This document shows, piece after piece, positions 1 to 8,501 of a stretch of DNA of 64,000 nt (the stretch's first letter is position 1; every line of letters starts with the position of its first letter). The stretch is from the NCBI RefSeq assembly GCF_015461805.1, contig NZ_JACVZE010000004.1, positions 310,001-374,000 of the forward strand, written 5' to 3'. The notes beneath the pieces were generated by a model. It worked only from the letters and a program-made list of their open reading frames with translations. It did not search any database and was not told where the DNA came from. The translations under genes and the position numbers were made by a program. Source of the DNA: Pseudomonas pisciculturae (GTDB lineage Bacteria > Pseudomonadota > Gammaproteobacteria > Pseudomonadales > Pseudomonadaceae).

Positions 1-831
1 TTCGCCCGCCAGGTCACGGTTGGTGGTGGCGACCACGCGGATATCCAACTGGATCGGCTTGCGGGCGCCGACGCGCTCGACTTCACGCTCCTGTAGCACC
101 CGCAGCAACTTGGCTTGCAGGCCCAAGGGCATTTCCGAGATTTCGTCGAGGAGGATAGTGCCACCGTCAGCCTGTTCAAACTTGCCGGCCTGGGCGGCAA
201 TGGCGCCAGTGAACGAGCCCTTTTCATGACCGAACAAGGTGGCTTCGAGCATGTTGTCGGGAATCGCCGCGCAGTTGATCGCGATAAATGGCTGCTTGGC
301 GCGGGTGGATTGCTGGTGGATGTATCGCGCCAGCACTTCCTTGCCGGTGCCGGACTCACCGGAAATCAACACAGTGGAATCGCTGCGAGCCACGCGGGCA
401 GCCAGGTCCAGCAGTTGCGCACTGGCCGGCTCAAAAGCAATCGGCCCCTCGCTTTCGCTCGCCGGGATCACGCCCAAGGCGTGCCGCGCGACCAATTCGA
501 TCAACGCTTTGGGTTCAAACGGCTTGACCAAGTAATCGGCAGCACCCTGACGCATGGCGTCCACGGCTCGCTCGACGGCGCCGTGGGCAGTCATCAGCAA
601 TACCGGCAACTGCGGCTGACGTGCACGCAGCAGGCCGAGCAATTGGTGACCATCCATGCCAGGCATATTGACGTCGCTGACCACCAGGCTGAACGACTCT
701 TGCTCGACGGCTTCCAAGGCGTCCTCGGCAGAACCGACCGCCCGGTAATCATGGCCCGCCAACAGCAGCGTGTCGGCCAATGCTTCACGCAGGGCGCGGT
801 CGTCTTCTACCAATAAAACCTTGATTGCCAT
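1..831 (-). CDS. fleR: Flagellar sigma-54 response regulator FleR (partial, 3' end outside window)
   Basis: Output half of the FleS/FleR two-component pair, which in Pseudomonas activates sigma-54-dependent class III flagellar genes. The gene reads leftward off the window edge; 277 codons remain from an ATG at 831, only 6 bases beyond the fleS stop, so the two are cotranscribed. Visible parts are a receiver domain (residues 1-115) with acidic D10-D11, phospho-acceptor D53 and K103, then most of an AAA+ domain with Walker A GESGTGKE at 158-165. The sigma-54 contact loop reads GSFTGA (205-210) instead of the usual GAFTGA. The rest of the AAA+ domain and the Fis-type DNA-binding end are outside the window. 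Identity is secure from domain order plus position after fleS. Confidence 0.95.
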   Translation of the reverse strand, partial: MAIKVLLVEDDRALREALADTLLLAGHDYRAVGSAEDALEAVEQESFSLVVSDVNMPGMDGHQLLGLLRARQPQLPVLLMTAHGAVERAVDAMRQGAADYLVKPFEPKALIELVARHALGVIPASESEGPIAFEPASAQLLDLAARVARSDSTVLISGESGTGKEVLARYIHQQSTRAKQPFIAINCAAIPDNMLEATLFGHEKGSFTGAIAAQAGKFEQADGGTILLDEISEMPLGLQAKLLRVLQEREVERVGARKPIQLDIRVVATTNRDLAGE

Positions 832-837
832 GTTCGT

Positions 838-2049
838 TTACTCCGCGCTTGCCGCGCCTGAAAACAGCGGCAAGGTCATCAATGCACAGGTGCCACGCCC
901 CAACCGGGAGTGCAGTTGCAATTCTCCCTGATGGGCACGGGCCACGGCCTTGACCACGGTCAGGCCCAGGCCGGTTCCGTTGGTCTTGGTGGTGAAAAAA
1001 GGCTCGCCCAGGCGCTTTAGCACTGCCGGGTCAATGCCGCTGCCACTGTCACTGATGCACAGCCGCAGGGTTTGCCCGCGACTGTACAGGTGCACTTTGA
1101 GCCGCGCGCCGGCGCCACTGGCCTGGGTGGCGTTTTCGATCAGGTTGAGCAACGCGCCTACCAGCGTGTCGCGATTGCACAGCAGTTCGCCGAGATGGCT
1201 GTCGCACTGCCAGCGCACTTGGGCTTCCTGAATATGGGTAGCGGCGGCCGATTGCAGGGCCTGCATCAGTGCCGAAGGGGTAAGGCGGTCGGTGAGCGGC
1301 AGTTCGCCACGGGCAAACACCAGCATGTCGCGTACTTGGTGCTCCAACTCATGCAGGCGCTCCTTGAGGCGACCAGCAAAACGTTGCGAGGTGGCCGGCG
1401 GCAACTGCTCATCAGTCAAATGACTGGCGTAGATCAACGCTGCCGACAACGGCGTGCGGATCTGATGCGCCAAAGAAGCGACCATTCGGCCCAACGACGA
1501 CAAACGCTCGTGCCGCGCCAGTTGGTCTTGCAGGTGACGGGTTTCAGTCAGGTCGTTAAGCAGCACCAACTGGCCGGGTTCGGCGTCCAGGGAGCGGGTG
1601 GCAATGGACAGGCGGCGCCCGTCTTTGAGGGAGATTTCATGACCGTCATCTTCTCGCGGTGCAAAGCAACGGGTGATGACGTGGCGCCACAGCTCGCCTT
1701 CCAGAGGCAGGCCGAGCATGTCGCAGGCAGCCGGGTTGGCCTCGCGCACGCGACCTTCTTCATCGATGACGATCACACCACCTGGCAACAGCGACAGGAG
1801 GTTTTGCAGACGGTTGGCCAAGCGCTCTTTCTCGGCCAGCTCTTGCATGCGCTGGGCGCTCACCACAGCCAGTTCGCCCTTGAGCTCGGAGACCCGGGCT
1901 TCGAGCAAGCTGTAGGAGTCAGTCAATTGGCTCGACATCTGGTTGAACTGCGAAAACGCCTGTTCAAGACCCTGGCGGTTTTGCTGTTCTACAGAGGGCA
2001 ACATCCCCGGGATGGCAGGGCTGGAAGCTAGTTTGGCGGCGTGGGGCAT
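838..2049 (-). CDS. fleS: Sensor histidine kinase FleS
   Basis: Histidine kinase partner of FleR, 403 residues. No membrane segment is seen, so it should be cytosolic, as expected for FleS. Order: N-terminal coiled-coil-like stretch (about 20-80), PAS domain (about 82-170), dimerisation helix with phospho-acceptor H195 in SLAHQIRTPLS, and an ATPase domain with N-box NLIENA (about 302-307), DSGSGI and TGLGLTVVK. A sigma-54 promoter lies 54-69 bases before the start, so fleSR has its own promoter and does not depend on read-through from fleQ. It ends 6 bases before fleR. Confidence 0.95.
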   Translation of the reverse strand: MPHAAKLASSPAIPGMLPSVEQQNRQGLEQAFSQFNQMSSQLTDSYSLLEARVSELKGELAVVSAQRMQELAEKERLANRLQNLLSLLPGGVIVIDEEGRVREANPAACDMLGLPLEGELWRHVITRCFAPREDDGHEISLKDGRRLSIATRSLDAEPGQLVLLNDLTETRHLQDQLARHERLSSLGRMVASLAHQIRTPLSAALIYASHLTDEQLPPATSQRFAGRLKERLHELEHQVRDMLVFARGELPLTDRLTPSALMQALQSAAATHIQEAQVRWQCDSHLGELLCNRDTLVGALLNLIENATQASGAGARLKVHLYSRGQTLRLCISDSGSGIDPAVLKRLGEPFFTTKTNGTGLGLTVVKAVARAHQGELQLHSRLGRGTCALMTLPLFSGAASAE

Positions 2050-2102
2050 GATGCTCTCTCGCTTGGCTGACCGTCAGTTAAACGGAACGTTGCGAGGGCT
2101 GT

Positions 2103-2118
2103 AGCAATAATAGTGCCT
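2103..2118 (-). promoter_or_regulatory. Sigma-54 (-24/-12) promoter of fleSR
   Basis: On the minus strand the sequence reads AGGCAC-TATTA-TTGCT, with GG and GC separated by exactly 10 bases, the invariant spacing of sigma-54 promoters. It lies 54-69 bases before the fleS ATG. In P. aeruginosa fleSR is known to be driven by FleQ and RpoN, which supports the call. The -24 element touches the T-tract of the fleQ terminator. Confidence 0.75.
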
Positions 2119-2148
2119 AAAAAAAAACCGCTGAGTTATCAGCGGTTT
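2118..2148 (-). terminator. Rho-independent terminator of fleQ
   Basis: Read leftward: a 10-bp perfect stem AAACCGCTGA/TCAGCGGTTT with a 4-base loop, followed by about nine T residues. It sits 13 bases after the fleQ stop and separates fleQ from fleSR. Confidence 0.85.
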
Positions 2149-2160
2149 GTGATTTTGGCG

Positions 2161-3633
2161 TCAATCATCCGCCTGTTCATCACCTTCTTTGCGGCTCATG
2201 CCGTACTTGCGCATCTTCTCCACCAGCGTGGTGCGGCGGATGCGCAGGCGCTCGGCGGCACGGGCGACGATGCCGTTGGCGTCGTCCAAAGCCTGTTGGA
2301 TCAGGCCCTGCTCCAGGTTGCCGAGGTAGTCTTTCAAGTCCAGGCCTTCTGGCGGCAGCATGGCGGTGGAACCGAAGTCCGGAGTATGGCCGTTGATAGC
2401 CACCCGCTCTTCCATGTCACTGCGCAGGCTGTCGAGTTGCTCGTCTTCGTCGTCGACGTAGCGGAATTTCTTCGGCAATTCGACCACGCCGATCACGCCA
2501 TAGGGGTGCATGATAGCCATGCGCTCCACCAGGTTGGCCAACTCACGCACGTTGCCCGGCCAGCCGTGGCGGCACAGGGACATGATCGCGGCGGAGTTGA
2601 AACGGATCGAGCCGCGCTTTTCGTGCTCCATGCGCGAGATCAGTTCGTTCATCAGCAGCGGGATGTCCTCGACGCGCTCACGCAGCGGGGCCATCTCGAT
2701 TGGGAATACGTTGAGGCGGTAGTACAGGTCTTCGCGGAAGCTGCCGACCTCGATCATGCTTTCGAGGTTTTTGTGGGTGGCTGCGATGATGCGTACGTCG
2801 ACGCTCTGGGTCTTGTTGCTGCCCACGCGCTCAAAGGTACGCTCCTGCAACACCCGCAGCAGCTTGACCTGCATCGGCAGCGGCATGTCGCCGATTTCGT
2901 CAAGGAACAGGGTGCCACCGTTGGCCAGCTCGAAACGCCCGGCACGGCTGGTGATTGCGCCGGTAAAGGCGCCCTTCTCGTGACCGAACAATTCGCTTTC
3001 GAGCAACTCTGCCGGGATCGCCCCGCAGTTGACCGGCACAAAAGGCCCGTCGCGGCGCTTGGAATGGTAATGCAGGTTGCGCGCGACCACTTCCTTGCCG
3101 GTACCGGACTCGCCGAGGATCAGCACACTGGCGTCGGTATCGGCCACTTGCTGCATCATCTGGCGCACGTGCTGGATGGCACGGCTGGTGCCTACCAGGC
3201 TGCGGAACAGGTTGGGTTCACGGTGGCGACCGCGCTCGCGCGCCTGGTCGTACATCTCGCGATAGACCTGGGCACGGTGCAGGGAATCAAGCAATTTGCT
3301 GTAGCTGGGGGGCATTTCGAGGCTGGAAAGCACGCGGCGGCGCTGGTCTTCCGGCAGGTCGACAGAAGAAATATCGCCCATTAGCAAAACCGGAAGGAAC
3401 TCATCCCAGGTAGACAGTGTCTTTAACAAGCCCAAAACGGCGCCAGGAGTATTTACCGTCCCGATCAACACGCAAATGACTTCACGGCTCGACGACAACG
3501 AGCTGACCGCCTGCTGCCAGTCATGGCTACCACAGGGTAAATTTTCTTCGCCAAGAAAATTCAAAATCACCGCTAAATCGCGGCGGCGGACGCTATCGTC
3601 ATCGATCAGCAGAATTTTGGTTTCACGCCACAT
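2161..3633 (-). CDS. fleQ: Flagellar master regulator and c-di-GMP-responsive enhancer-binding protein FleQ
   Basis: Top-level sigma-54 activator of flagellar genes; in Pseudomonas it also represses or activates exopolysaccharide genes depending on c-di-GMP. Length is 490 residues, the same as I recall for P. aeruginosa FleQ. The N-terminal 130 residues are a receiver-like FleQ domain with no convincing phosphorylation site. The AAA+ domain carries GESGTGKE, an intact GAFTGA loop ([11 protein letters not shown]), a DEIGDM Walker B and an [15 protein letters not shown] segment. The Fis-type helix-turn-helix is at the end ([18 protein letters not shown]). It is monocistronic: its own upstream region holds a FleQ-type palindrome and a strong terminator follows. 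Confidence 0.97.
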   Translation of the reverse strand: MWRETKILLIDDDSVRRRDLAVILNFLGEENLPCGSHDWQQAVSSLSSSREVICVLIGTVNTPGAVLGLLKTLSTWDEFLPVLLMGDISSVDLPEDQRRRVLSSLEMPPSYSKLLDSLHRAQVYREMYDQARERGRHREPNLFRSLVGTSRAIQHVRQMMQQVADTDASVLILGESGTGKEVVARNLHYHSKRRDGPFVPVNCGAIPAELLESELFGHEKGAFTGAITSRAGRFELANGGTLFLDEIGDMPLPMQVKLLRVLQERTFERVGSNKTQSVDVRIIAATHKNLESMIEVGSFREDLYYRLNVFPIEMAPLRERVEDIPLLMNELISRMEHEKRGSIRFNSAAIMSLCRHGWPGNVRELANLVERMAIMHPYGVIGVVELPKKFRYVDDEDEQLDSLRSDMEERVAINGHTPDFGSTAMLPPEGLDLKDYLGNLEQGLIQQALDDANGIVARAAERLRIRRTTLVEKMRKYGMSRKEGDEQADD

Positions 3634-3762
3634 GCAATAGCAACTTCCCTAGTAAAACTTCCTGCCCCGGAATGAGAGCAATCGAGACGACTGTAGGACT
3701 TCTTACCTTATAGACGTCTGAAATCTGAAAACAGCACTAGTTAAGTCAAAAATGCTGACATA

Positions 3763-3776
3763 GTCAAATATATGAC
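3763..3776. promoter_or_regulatory. Candidate FleQ-binding palindrome upstream of fleQ
   Basis: GTCAAATATATGAC, a perfect GTCA-N6-TGAC inverted repeat with an AT-rich centre, 130-143 bases upstream of the fleQ start. A second GTCA/TGAC-like pair (reading GTCA-N7-TGAC on the minus strand) overlaps it to the right. This resembles the FleQ box described for P. aeruginosa (GTCAaTAAATTGAC). Autoregulation is an inference. Confidence 0.5.
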
Positions 3777-3801
3777 GGCCGGTAGGATTAACTGCGCCCG
3801 T

Positions 3802-4098
3802 TCAGCCGAACAGATGGTAAACCTTTGACGCATTTTTAGCTTGGTTGATCTGCGACATCTCTTCGAAAATCGCCTGCCTCTCGCCCGTCGTCACTTCCAG
3901 CAACTGCTGATAGACCGCCAACAGACTCTCCAGCTTCTCACGCAGCGCCTCTTCATCGACTGGAGGCTCGCTAAGCACCTCATCAATGACCGCACGGCAG
4001 CCCATATCCAGCTCACCCACGGCGTCCCAGTTGCGCTCGGCCAGCGCGCCTATCAGGGCTTCACGGGCTTCATCGATGCGTTGCAGTGCTTGGCTCAT
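3802..4098 (-). CDS. fliT: FliT-like flagellar chaperone (FleP/FliS' position)
   Basis: A 98-residue, mostly helical acidic protein beginning MSQALQRIDEAREAL, placed directly after fliS with a 25-base gap. In Pseudomonas this slot holds a small FliT-type export chaperone, which binds FliD or flagellar ATPase components. The start at 4098 was chosen over an upstream ATG at 4143 because GAGG sits 8-9 bases ahead of it and the upstream extension would overlap fliS. Sequence conservation of FliT proteins is low, so the assignment rests mainly on size, helical composition and position. Confidence 0.7.
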   Translation of the reverse strand: MSQALQRIDEAREALIGALAERNWDAVGELDMGCRAVIDEVLSEPPVDEEALREKLESLLAVYQQLLEVTTGERQAIFEEMSQINQAKNASKVYHLFG

Positions 4099-4123
4099 GA
4101 CAGGTACCTCAAGGCGGTTGGCC

Positions 4124-4513
4124 TTATTGTGGAGCGATGGCATCCCAGCCGGACTTGACGGTAATCAGCAACCGCGCGACTTCGTCGATCATGTCGGCAT
4201 CGTTCACTTGGTTGGCTTCTACCAAGCGGTTGCTCATGTAGTCATACAGCGCATCCAACTGCTGCACCGACGCCGGATCTTCAGCCTTCTCCGGCTCAAG
4301 GCCATCACGCAGCCCAGAGATGATCTCAATCGCCTTGCCCAACATCAGACCTTTTTGAGCGATATCGCCACGGCTCAATGCACCCTTGGCCTGCGCCATA
4401 CGATCAAGGCAGCCCTCCATCAGCATCTGCACCAAGCGGTGCGGGCTGGCTTCGGAGACTTGGGCGTGGGAATTGACCTTCTGGTACTGGCGAAGGGCTC
4501 TCATCGGGTTCAT
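4124..4513 (-). CDS. fliS: Flagellin export chaperone FliS
   Basis: Cytosolic chaperone that binds the C-terminus of unfolded flagellin and prevents premature polymerisation. It has 129 residues, normal for FliS. Family hallmarks are visible: N-terminal ALRQYQKV, the SPHRLVQMLMEGCLDRM helix, the KGxxxGKAIEIISGLR segment, and the YDYMSNRLVEAN stretch. It lies between fliD and the fliT-like gene in an apparent fliD-fliS-fliT unit. Confidence 0.96.
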   Translation of the reverse strand: MNPMRALRQYQKVNSHAQVSEASPHRLVQMLMEGCLDRMAQAKGALSRGDIAQKGLMLGKAIEIISGLRDGLEPEKAEDPASVQQLDALYDYMSNRLVEANQVNDADMIDEVARLLITVKSGWDAIAPQ

Positions 4514-4653
4514 GTTGCTACCTCGTTACAGGCCAATGTCGAATAGGTTTGCTTAACCAGTTTGTCGACTCGGTCACATAAATCTTTAATCCAGCCATTA
4601 CGCGCCGGACCATCGGTATTGCCTGTGGCGGGGCGCAAGCGCGCCCCGGCCAA

Positions 4654-6024
4654 TCAGGAAGACGACTTCGCGTTATTCAGCGAGTTAAGCGTGGTCATGA
4701 TGCTGGAGCTGCTGGAGTTGATCTGGGCGATCATCGTGTCCATTGCTGTGTATTTGGCCGTCAGAGACTTCTGCAAGGCGTCCATACGCCGCGTCAGGTC
4801 GGCCGTCTGGGTGGTCAAGTCCGTCAACTTATTGTTGAGATCAGTGGCACGTGTTGCCAGGGTGCCAGTGCTGCCAACATAGCTGTTGGTCGCCTTGTTC
4901 ATCCGCGTGATCAAGCCGGTGTCGCCAGTGAACAACTTGGCAATGTCGCCTGCGCCTTTGACCACGGCCTTGTCCCACGTCTTATCGTCCAGACTCAGCA
5001 GCCCGGTTTTCTGGTCGGTGGTGATGCCCATTTGCGCCAGGCTGGTCATCGTGCCGGCGCCGGAACCGTTGATCAACTCGGAGCGCAAGCTGTTAACGAG
5101 CTGACGCATGGAAGCATCACCTGTCAACGCACCCGCGACAGTCGTGGACGCATCACCGGTGGCGGTGACTTTGGTCTGAGTATTAACGGCAGTCATCAGC
5201 GCGTTATAAGCGGTGACAAACGACTGTACCGAGGTTTTCAACGTGTCGGTGTTGCTGGCAACGGTGATGGTCGTCGACTTGGTGAAGTCGATGGTGTCCA
5301 ACAGATCCAGGGTCACACCACTGATCGCAGACGTGATCTTGTTGCTGGTGGATGACATCTCAACGCCATCGATCGTGTACTTGGCATTGGTCGGCGCGAC
5401 ACCTTTGTCATACCCGGCGGCCAGTTGCGAATCACCACTTAAAGTGATGTCAGTGCCTTCGCCCATGTTCGTTGAGGTCAGAACCAGGCGTGCACCATTG
5501 GAGTCACTCAGCACGTTGGCGCTGATCCCTTGGGACGACAGCTGAGTATTGATGGACTCACGCACTTCCTGCAGGGTCGCGCCCCCAGGAATGACCACAT
5601 CGTAGCTTTTGCCCGACTGGTTGATGGTCAGCGTCTGCTCTTCGTCGGTGCTATTGGCCTTGCCTGACGCGCCGTCCACATTCACCGCGGTGGTGACTTT
5701 CGACGCGGTCGCCAGGTTCGTGACTTTCAACACGTACTTGCCGCTGGATGCGCCGTCACCCAGGGTGACCTTGGCATTTTTTTCTTCCGAAGAAGTTGCC
5801 GCAAGCCCGTTGAACGCCGAGGCGTTGTTCAACTTGGTGATCGCCGCCTGGTAGGCTTCCAACGCCGTCTTGATCGTACCTACCGCCGACAACTGGACGG
5901 TGGCTTTTTTCTGCTCGTTGGTGATCTGCTCTTGCTTGGGCGCTTGTTCTGCCCCCACCAACGCCTTGACGATAGCTTGCGTGTCGTAGCCCGAACCTGG
6001 GCCGGAAATCGTTGAACTAGCCAT
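4654..6024 (-). CDS. fliD: Flagellar filament cap protein FliD (HAP2)
   Basis: Forms the pentameric cap that folds flagellin subunits at the filament tip. Length 456 residues, in the usual Pseudomonas range. N-terminal FliD domain (SGPGSGYDTQAIVKAL through about residue 105), a central region with a flagellin_IN-like segment, and the C-terminal FliD domain with coiled-coil ends (ATRATDLNNKLTDL, QTADLTRRMDAL). It is rich in Ser/Thr with no cysteine seen, as expected of an exported axial protein. FliS follows 140 bases downstream. Confidence 0.97.
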   Translation of the reverse strand: MASSTISGPGSGYDTQAIVKALVGAEQAPKQEQITNEQKKATVQLSAVGTIKTALEAYQAAITKLNNASAFNGLAATSSEEKNAKVTLGDGASSGKYVLKVTNLATASKVTTAVNVDGASGKANSTDEEQTLTINQSGKSYDVVIPGGATLQEVRESINTQLSSQGISANVLSDSNGARLVLTSTNMGEGTDITLSGDSQLAAGYDKGVAPTNAKYTIDGVEMSSTSNKITSAISGVTLDLLDTIDFTKSTTITVASNTDTLKTSVQSFVTAYNALMTAVNTQTKVTATGDASTTVAGALTGDASMRQLVNSLRSELINGSGAGTMTSLAQMGITTDQKTGLLSLDDKTWDKAVVKGAGDIAKLFTGDTGLITRMNKATNSYVGSTGTLATRATDLNNKLTDLTTQTADLTRRMDALQKSLTAKYTAMDTMIAQINSSSSSIMTTLNSLNNAKSSS

Positions 6025-6088
6025 TTGCTTATTCTCCTCGTCCTGAAGCGGCCGGTTTTTTGGCGCACACGCGCCTATACCGCATTCA

Positions 6089-6107
6089 GAAACATGTTTC
6101 GTGCCAA
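6089..6107 (-). promoter_or_regulatory. Possible sigma-54 promoter of fliD
   Basis: Minus strand reads TTGGCAC-GAAACATG-TTTC. The -24 element is perfect, but the -12 element has GT where GC is expected at the right spacing. It lies 67-83 bases before the fliD ATG. The segment GAAACATGTTTC (6089-6100) is also a perfect 12-bp palindrome, so a different protein might bind here. Weak call. Confidence 0.35.
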
Positions 6108-6108
6108 C

Positions 6109-6459
6109 TCAGGCCTTGCTATCGAACAGCAGGCTGCTGGCATCGCTCAGGTTCTGCGCCAATTTCAGCGCGGTCTCCGATGGAAGCTGTCGAATCACTT
6201 CACCACTGTCGGTGGCGATCACCTTGACGACCACAATACCGGTGGAGTCATCGATGGAAAAATCCAGGTTGCGCTGTGAAGCCTGCACAAACTCACGCAT
6301 ATCGGTGACTGCTTTTTCCAGCGCTACACGCTGCGGCTCTTCACTCGCAGGCACTTTCGCTTCACTGTCGGCCGCAGGCTGGGCCTTGATTACAGGCGCG
6401 CTGCTGGCCGGTATTACGGCAGCCGGGAACGGCGTGTTCAGCTTGATGCTCATGTCCAT
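6109..6459 (-). CDS. flaG: FlaG-family flagellar protein
   Basis: A 116-residue FlaG protein. The first half is Pro/Ala-rich and the second half is the conserved FlaG domain (VTDMREFVQASQRNLDFSIDDSTGIVVVKV followed by IRQLPSE, given here as the motif region about residues 50-100). FlaG proteins influence filament length in several polarly flagellated bacteria. The ATG at 6459 is supported by a strong GGAGGTGAT ribosome-binding site. It sits between fliC and fliD, the standard Pseudomonas order. Confidence 0.93.
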   Translation of the reverse strand: MDMSIKLNTPFPAAVIPASSAPVIKAQPAADSEAKVPASEEPQRVALEKAVTDMREFVQASQRNLDFSIDDSTGIVVVKVIATDSGEVIRQLPSETALKLAQNLSDASSLLFDSKA

Positions 6460-6477
6460 GTCATCACCTCCAAACTG

Positions 6478-6514
6478 AAAAAACGGAAGGGCACGTTATT
6501 CACGCACCCTCCCG
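6478..6514 (-). terminator. Terminator after fliC
   Basis: Minus strand: a 12-bp stem CGGGAGGGTGCG/CGTGCCCTTCCG containing a few G-U pairs, then a run of six T residues. It lies 20 bases after the fliC stop, immediately ahead of the flaG ribosome-binding site, so it should limit fliC read-through into flaG. Confidence 0.65.
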
Positions 6515-6534
6515 TTATTTAACCGCTACCGCTA

Positions 6535-8235
6535 TTACTGAAGCAGCTTCAGAACAGAGGATGGCAGTTGGTTGGCCTGGGACAGGATCGCAGTGGAAGC
6601 CTGTTGCAGGGTTTGTTGCTTGGTCAGTTCAGCAGCTTCAGAAGCGAAGTCAGCGTCTTCTACGCGGCCTTTGGCAGCGGAGGAGTTCTGCGAAATGCTC
6701 TGCAGGTTGGCCACGGTGCTGGCGAAGCGGTTTTGTACGGCACCCAGCTGCGAACGCTGGCTGTCGATCTGCTGCATGGCGTCGTCCAGAGCCTGGATAG
6801 CCTGCTGCGAAGAAGCGGCAGTCAGGATGCTCAGGTCGGAAACGCTGGTTTCCATGGTCACGGCAGACTTGGTGCCAGCAGCGGCAACAGTGGTCAGACC
6901 CAGAGCAGCCAGGCCAGTACCGGCGCTGCCGTCTTTGACAGTGATGTCTTTGTCGGCGAACAGGTTCAGGGTGCCGTCAGCGTTTTTGCTGGCTTTAACA
7001 CCGGTGCTGGCGCTGTTGATCGAGGAAACGATCGCGTCAGAGGTGTCGCCTTTCTTGAACTTGACTTCAACGCCGTTCAGGCTGATCGAAGTGTCGGCAG
7101 TCAGTTTGGCTTGGGTAGTACCGGCAGCCAGGCCCAGTTGCGACAGCGAACCGCTGGTGTTGTTAGCCAGCTTGATGTCAGCGCCTTGACCCGAAGTCAC
7201 TTGGAAGCGACCGTTGGTGAACGATGCAGTACCACCGGTACCGGCAGCGGTTTGCAGGTTAGTGACAACGCTTGCGATGGTGGCGTTTGCAGCCCAAGCC
7301 ACGGTATTACCGTTTACAGAAACGGAACCGGCGCCGCCCAAGGTGGTAGGGGTAGCGGCAGCTGTGGTGCCAGCGGTCATGCCCAGAGCGGTTGGACCGG
7401 TAGTTGGAGTAGCGCCGATGGTGATTGCACTGCTCGACGACAGGCTAACAATACCACCAGCGGTAGTGCTGGCAGTTACGCCGGTGGTAGCGGTTTGTGC
7501 GTTGATCGCGGCGACCGCAGCGGTACCGGCAGCAGCACCAGCAGCCACAACACCGGAAGCCAGGGTGATCGAAGTACCGTTGATGGTGATGGCATCGCCA
7601 GCAGCCAGAGCGGTAGCAGCAGCGGAACCAGTTACAGTAGCTTTGTCACCGATAACCGAACCAGTAGCGGTAGCTGCCAGGCCAGTCATTGCAGCGCCGT
7701 TTACGGCGGCTTCAGCGTAGTTGCCTTTCAGGGCAGTGGAGCTGATGTCGGTCATGCCGAACGAGATAGTTTCGTTGGCGTTGGCGCCGATTTGGAAAGC
7801 TACGTTGTTGAACGAGCCGTCCAGCAGGTTACGACCACCGAAGGTAGTGGTGCTGGCGATACGGTTCAGCTCGCCCACTTTAGCGGTGAATTCTTGCTGC
7901 AGGGAAACACGGTCAGCGTCGCTTTTATCACCGTTCGCCGCTTGCAGGGCGAGTTCACGCAGACGCTGCAGCGTGTTGGTGGATTCTTGCATAGCGCCTT
8001 CAGCGGTCTGGGCAATCGACACGCCGTTGTTGGCGTTGGCGATGGCAACGTTCAGGCCTTTGACCTGGTTGTTCAGACGGTTGGCGATCTGCATGCCGGC
8101 AGCGTCGTCTTTGGCGCTGTTGATTTTCAGGCCGGAGGACAGACGGTTCATCGACTGGCTCAGAGCGTCGGAAGCTTTGTTCAGGTTCTTCTGGACACCC
8201 AGGGAAGTGATGTTGGTGTTTACTGATAATGCCAT
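6535..8235 (-). CDS. fliC: Flagellin FliC with expanded variable domain
   Basis: Filament subunit, 566 residues, longer than many Pseudomonas flagellins. Conserved D0/D1 termini are intact: [15 protein letters not shown], the flg22-like segment ([17 protein letters not shown], residues 31-47), the TLR5-contact-type QRLRELALQ (90-98), and the C-terminal [16 protein letters not shown] and SVLKLLQ ends. The middle (about 195-455) is Ala/Thr/Gly-rich and holds three divergent copies of a module of about 70 residues (213-290, 301-371, 381-448), each with an early NG turn and a closing LG(M/L)-type segment. A GAGGATTT ribosome-binding site and a sigma-28 promoter precede it. Monocistronic. Confidence 0.97.
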   Translation of the reverse strand: MALSVNTNITSLGVQKNLNKASDALSQSMNRLSSGLKINSAKDDAAGMQIANRLNNQVKGLNVAIANANNGVSIAQTAEGAMQESTNTLQRLRELALQAANGDKSDADRVSLQQEFTAKVGELNRIASTTTFGGRNLLDGSFNNVAFQIGANANETISFGMTDISSTALKGNYAEAAVNGAAMTGLAATATGSVIGDKATVTGSAAATALAAGDAITINGTSITLASGVVAAGAAAGTAAVAAINAQTATTGVTASTTAGGIVSLSSSSAITIGATPTTGPTALGMTAGTTAAATPTTLGGAGSVSVNGNTVAWAANATIASVVTNLQTAAGTGGTASFTNGRFQVTSGQGADIKLANNTSGSLSQLGLAAGTTQAKLTADTSISLNGVEVKFKKGDTSDAIVSSINSASTGVKASKNADGTLNLFADKDITVKDGSAGTGLAALGLTTVAAAGTKSAVTMETSVSDLSILTAASSQQAIQALDDAMQQIDSQRSQLGAVQNRFASTVANLQSISQNSSAAKGRVEDADFASEAAELTKQQTLQQASTAILSQANQLPSSVLKLLQ

Positions 8236-8315
8236 GACGAAATCCTCGTGGTTTGGATACTGCGGCTTCCGGCCCTGGCAACCGCCGGGTGTGGCCTAGA
8301 GAACCTACGTAATAG

Positions 8316-8342
8316 TTATCGTCGTGGTAGGCAGTTGCTTGA
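8316..8342 (-). promoter_or_regulatory. Sigma-28 (FliA) promoter of fliC
   Basis: Minus strand: TCAAGCAA-N11-GACGATAA, matching the flagellar sigma-28 consensus (TCAAG/TAAAGTTT, 11-base spacer, GCCGATAA) with one change in the -10 core. It lies 81-107 bases before the fliC ATG. FliA control of fliC is established in Pseudomonas. Confidence 0.88.
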
Positions 8343-8444
8343 GGATTTTTTTTGATTTTTTTGCTGGCGCGGTGCCACCCCTTGCAATTCAAGGGTTTAG
8401 CTTAGTGCAAAAGCCCGGTTTCATTGGGTTTTCTGGCGCCAAAT

Positions 8445-8483
8445 AAAAAACGCCGATGATCTCTCGATCATCGGCGTTTTTTT
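8445..8483. terminator. Bidirectional terminator between ketoacyl synthase and fliC
   Basis: CGCCGATGAT-CTCTCG-ATCATCGGCG, a perfect 10-bp stem flanked by an A-tract on the left and a T-tract on the right. For leftward transcription it ends the ketoacyl synthase message and insulates the fliC promoter. Confidence 0.88.
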
Positions 8484-8501
8484 GTTGCAGCTATTAAAGC
8501 A

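Noticed and set aside
115..816. Rightward 233-codon frame opposite fleR
   Set aside because: It is the antisense shadow of fleR; no ribosome-binding site and no recognisable domain.
6568..8226. Rightward 552-codon frame opposite fliC
   Set aside because: Antisense of a low-complexity gene; stop-free because of Ala/Thr codon bias. Gly/Ser/Gln-rich translation is not a family.
8445..8483. Attachment site or phage integration scar beside fliC
   Set aside because: Symmetric stem with A/T tracts is a normal terminator; no integrase or duplicate half-site nearby.
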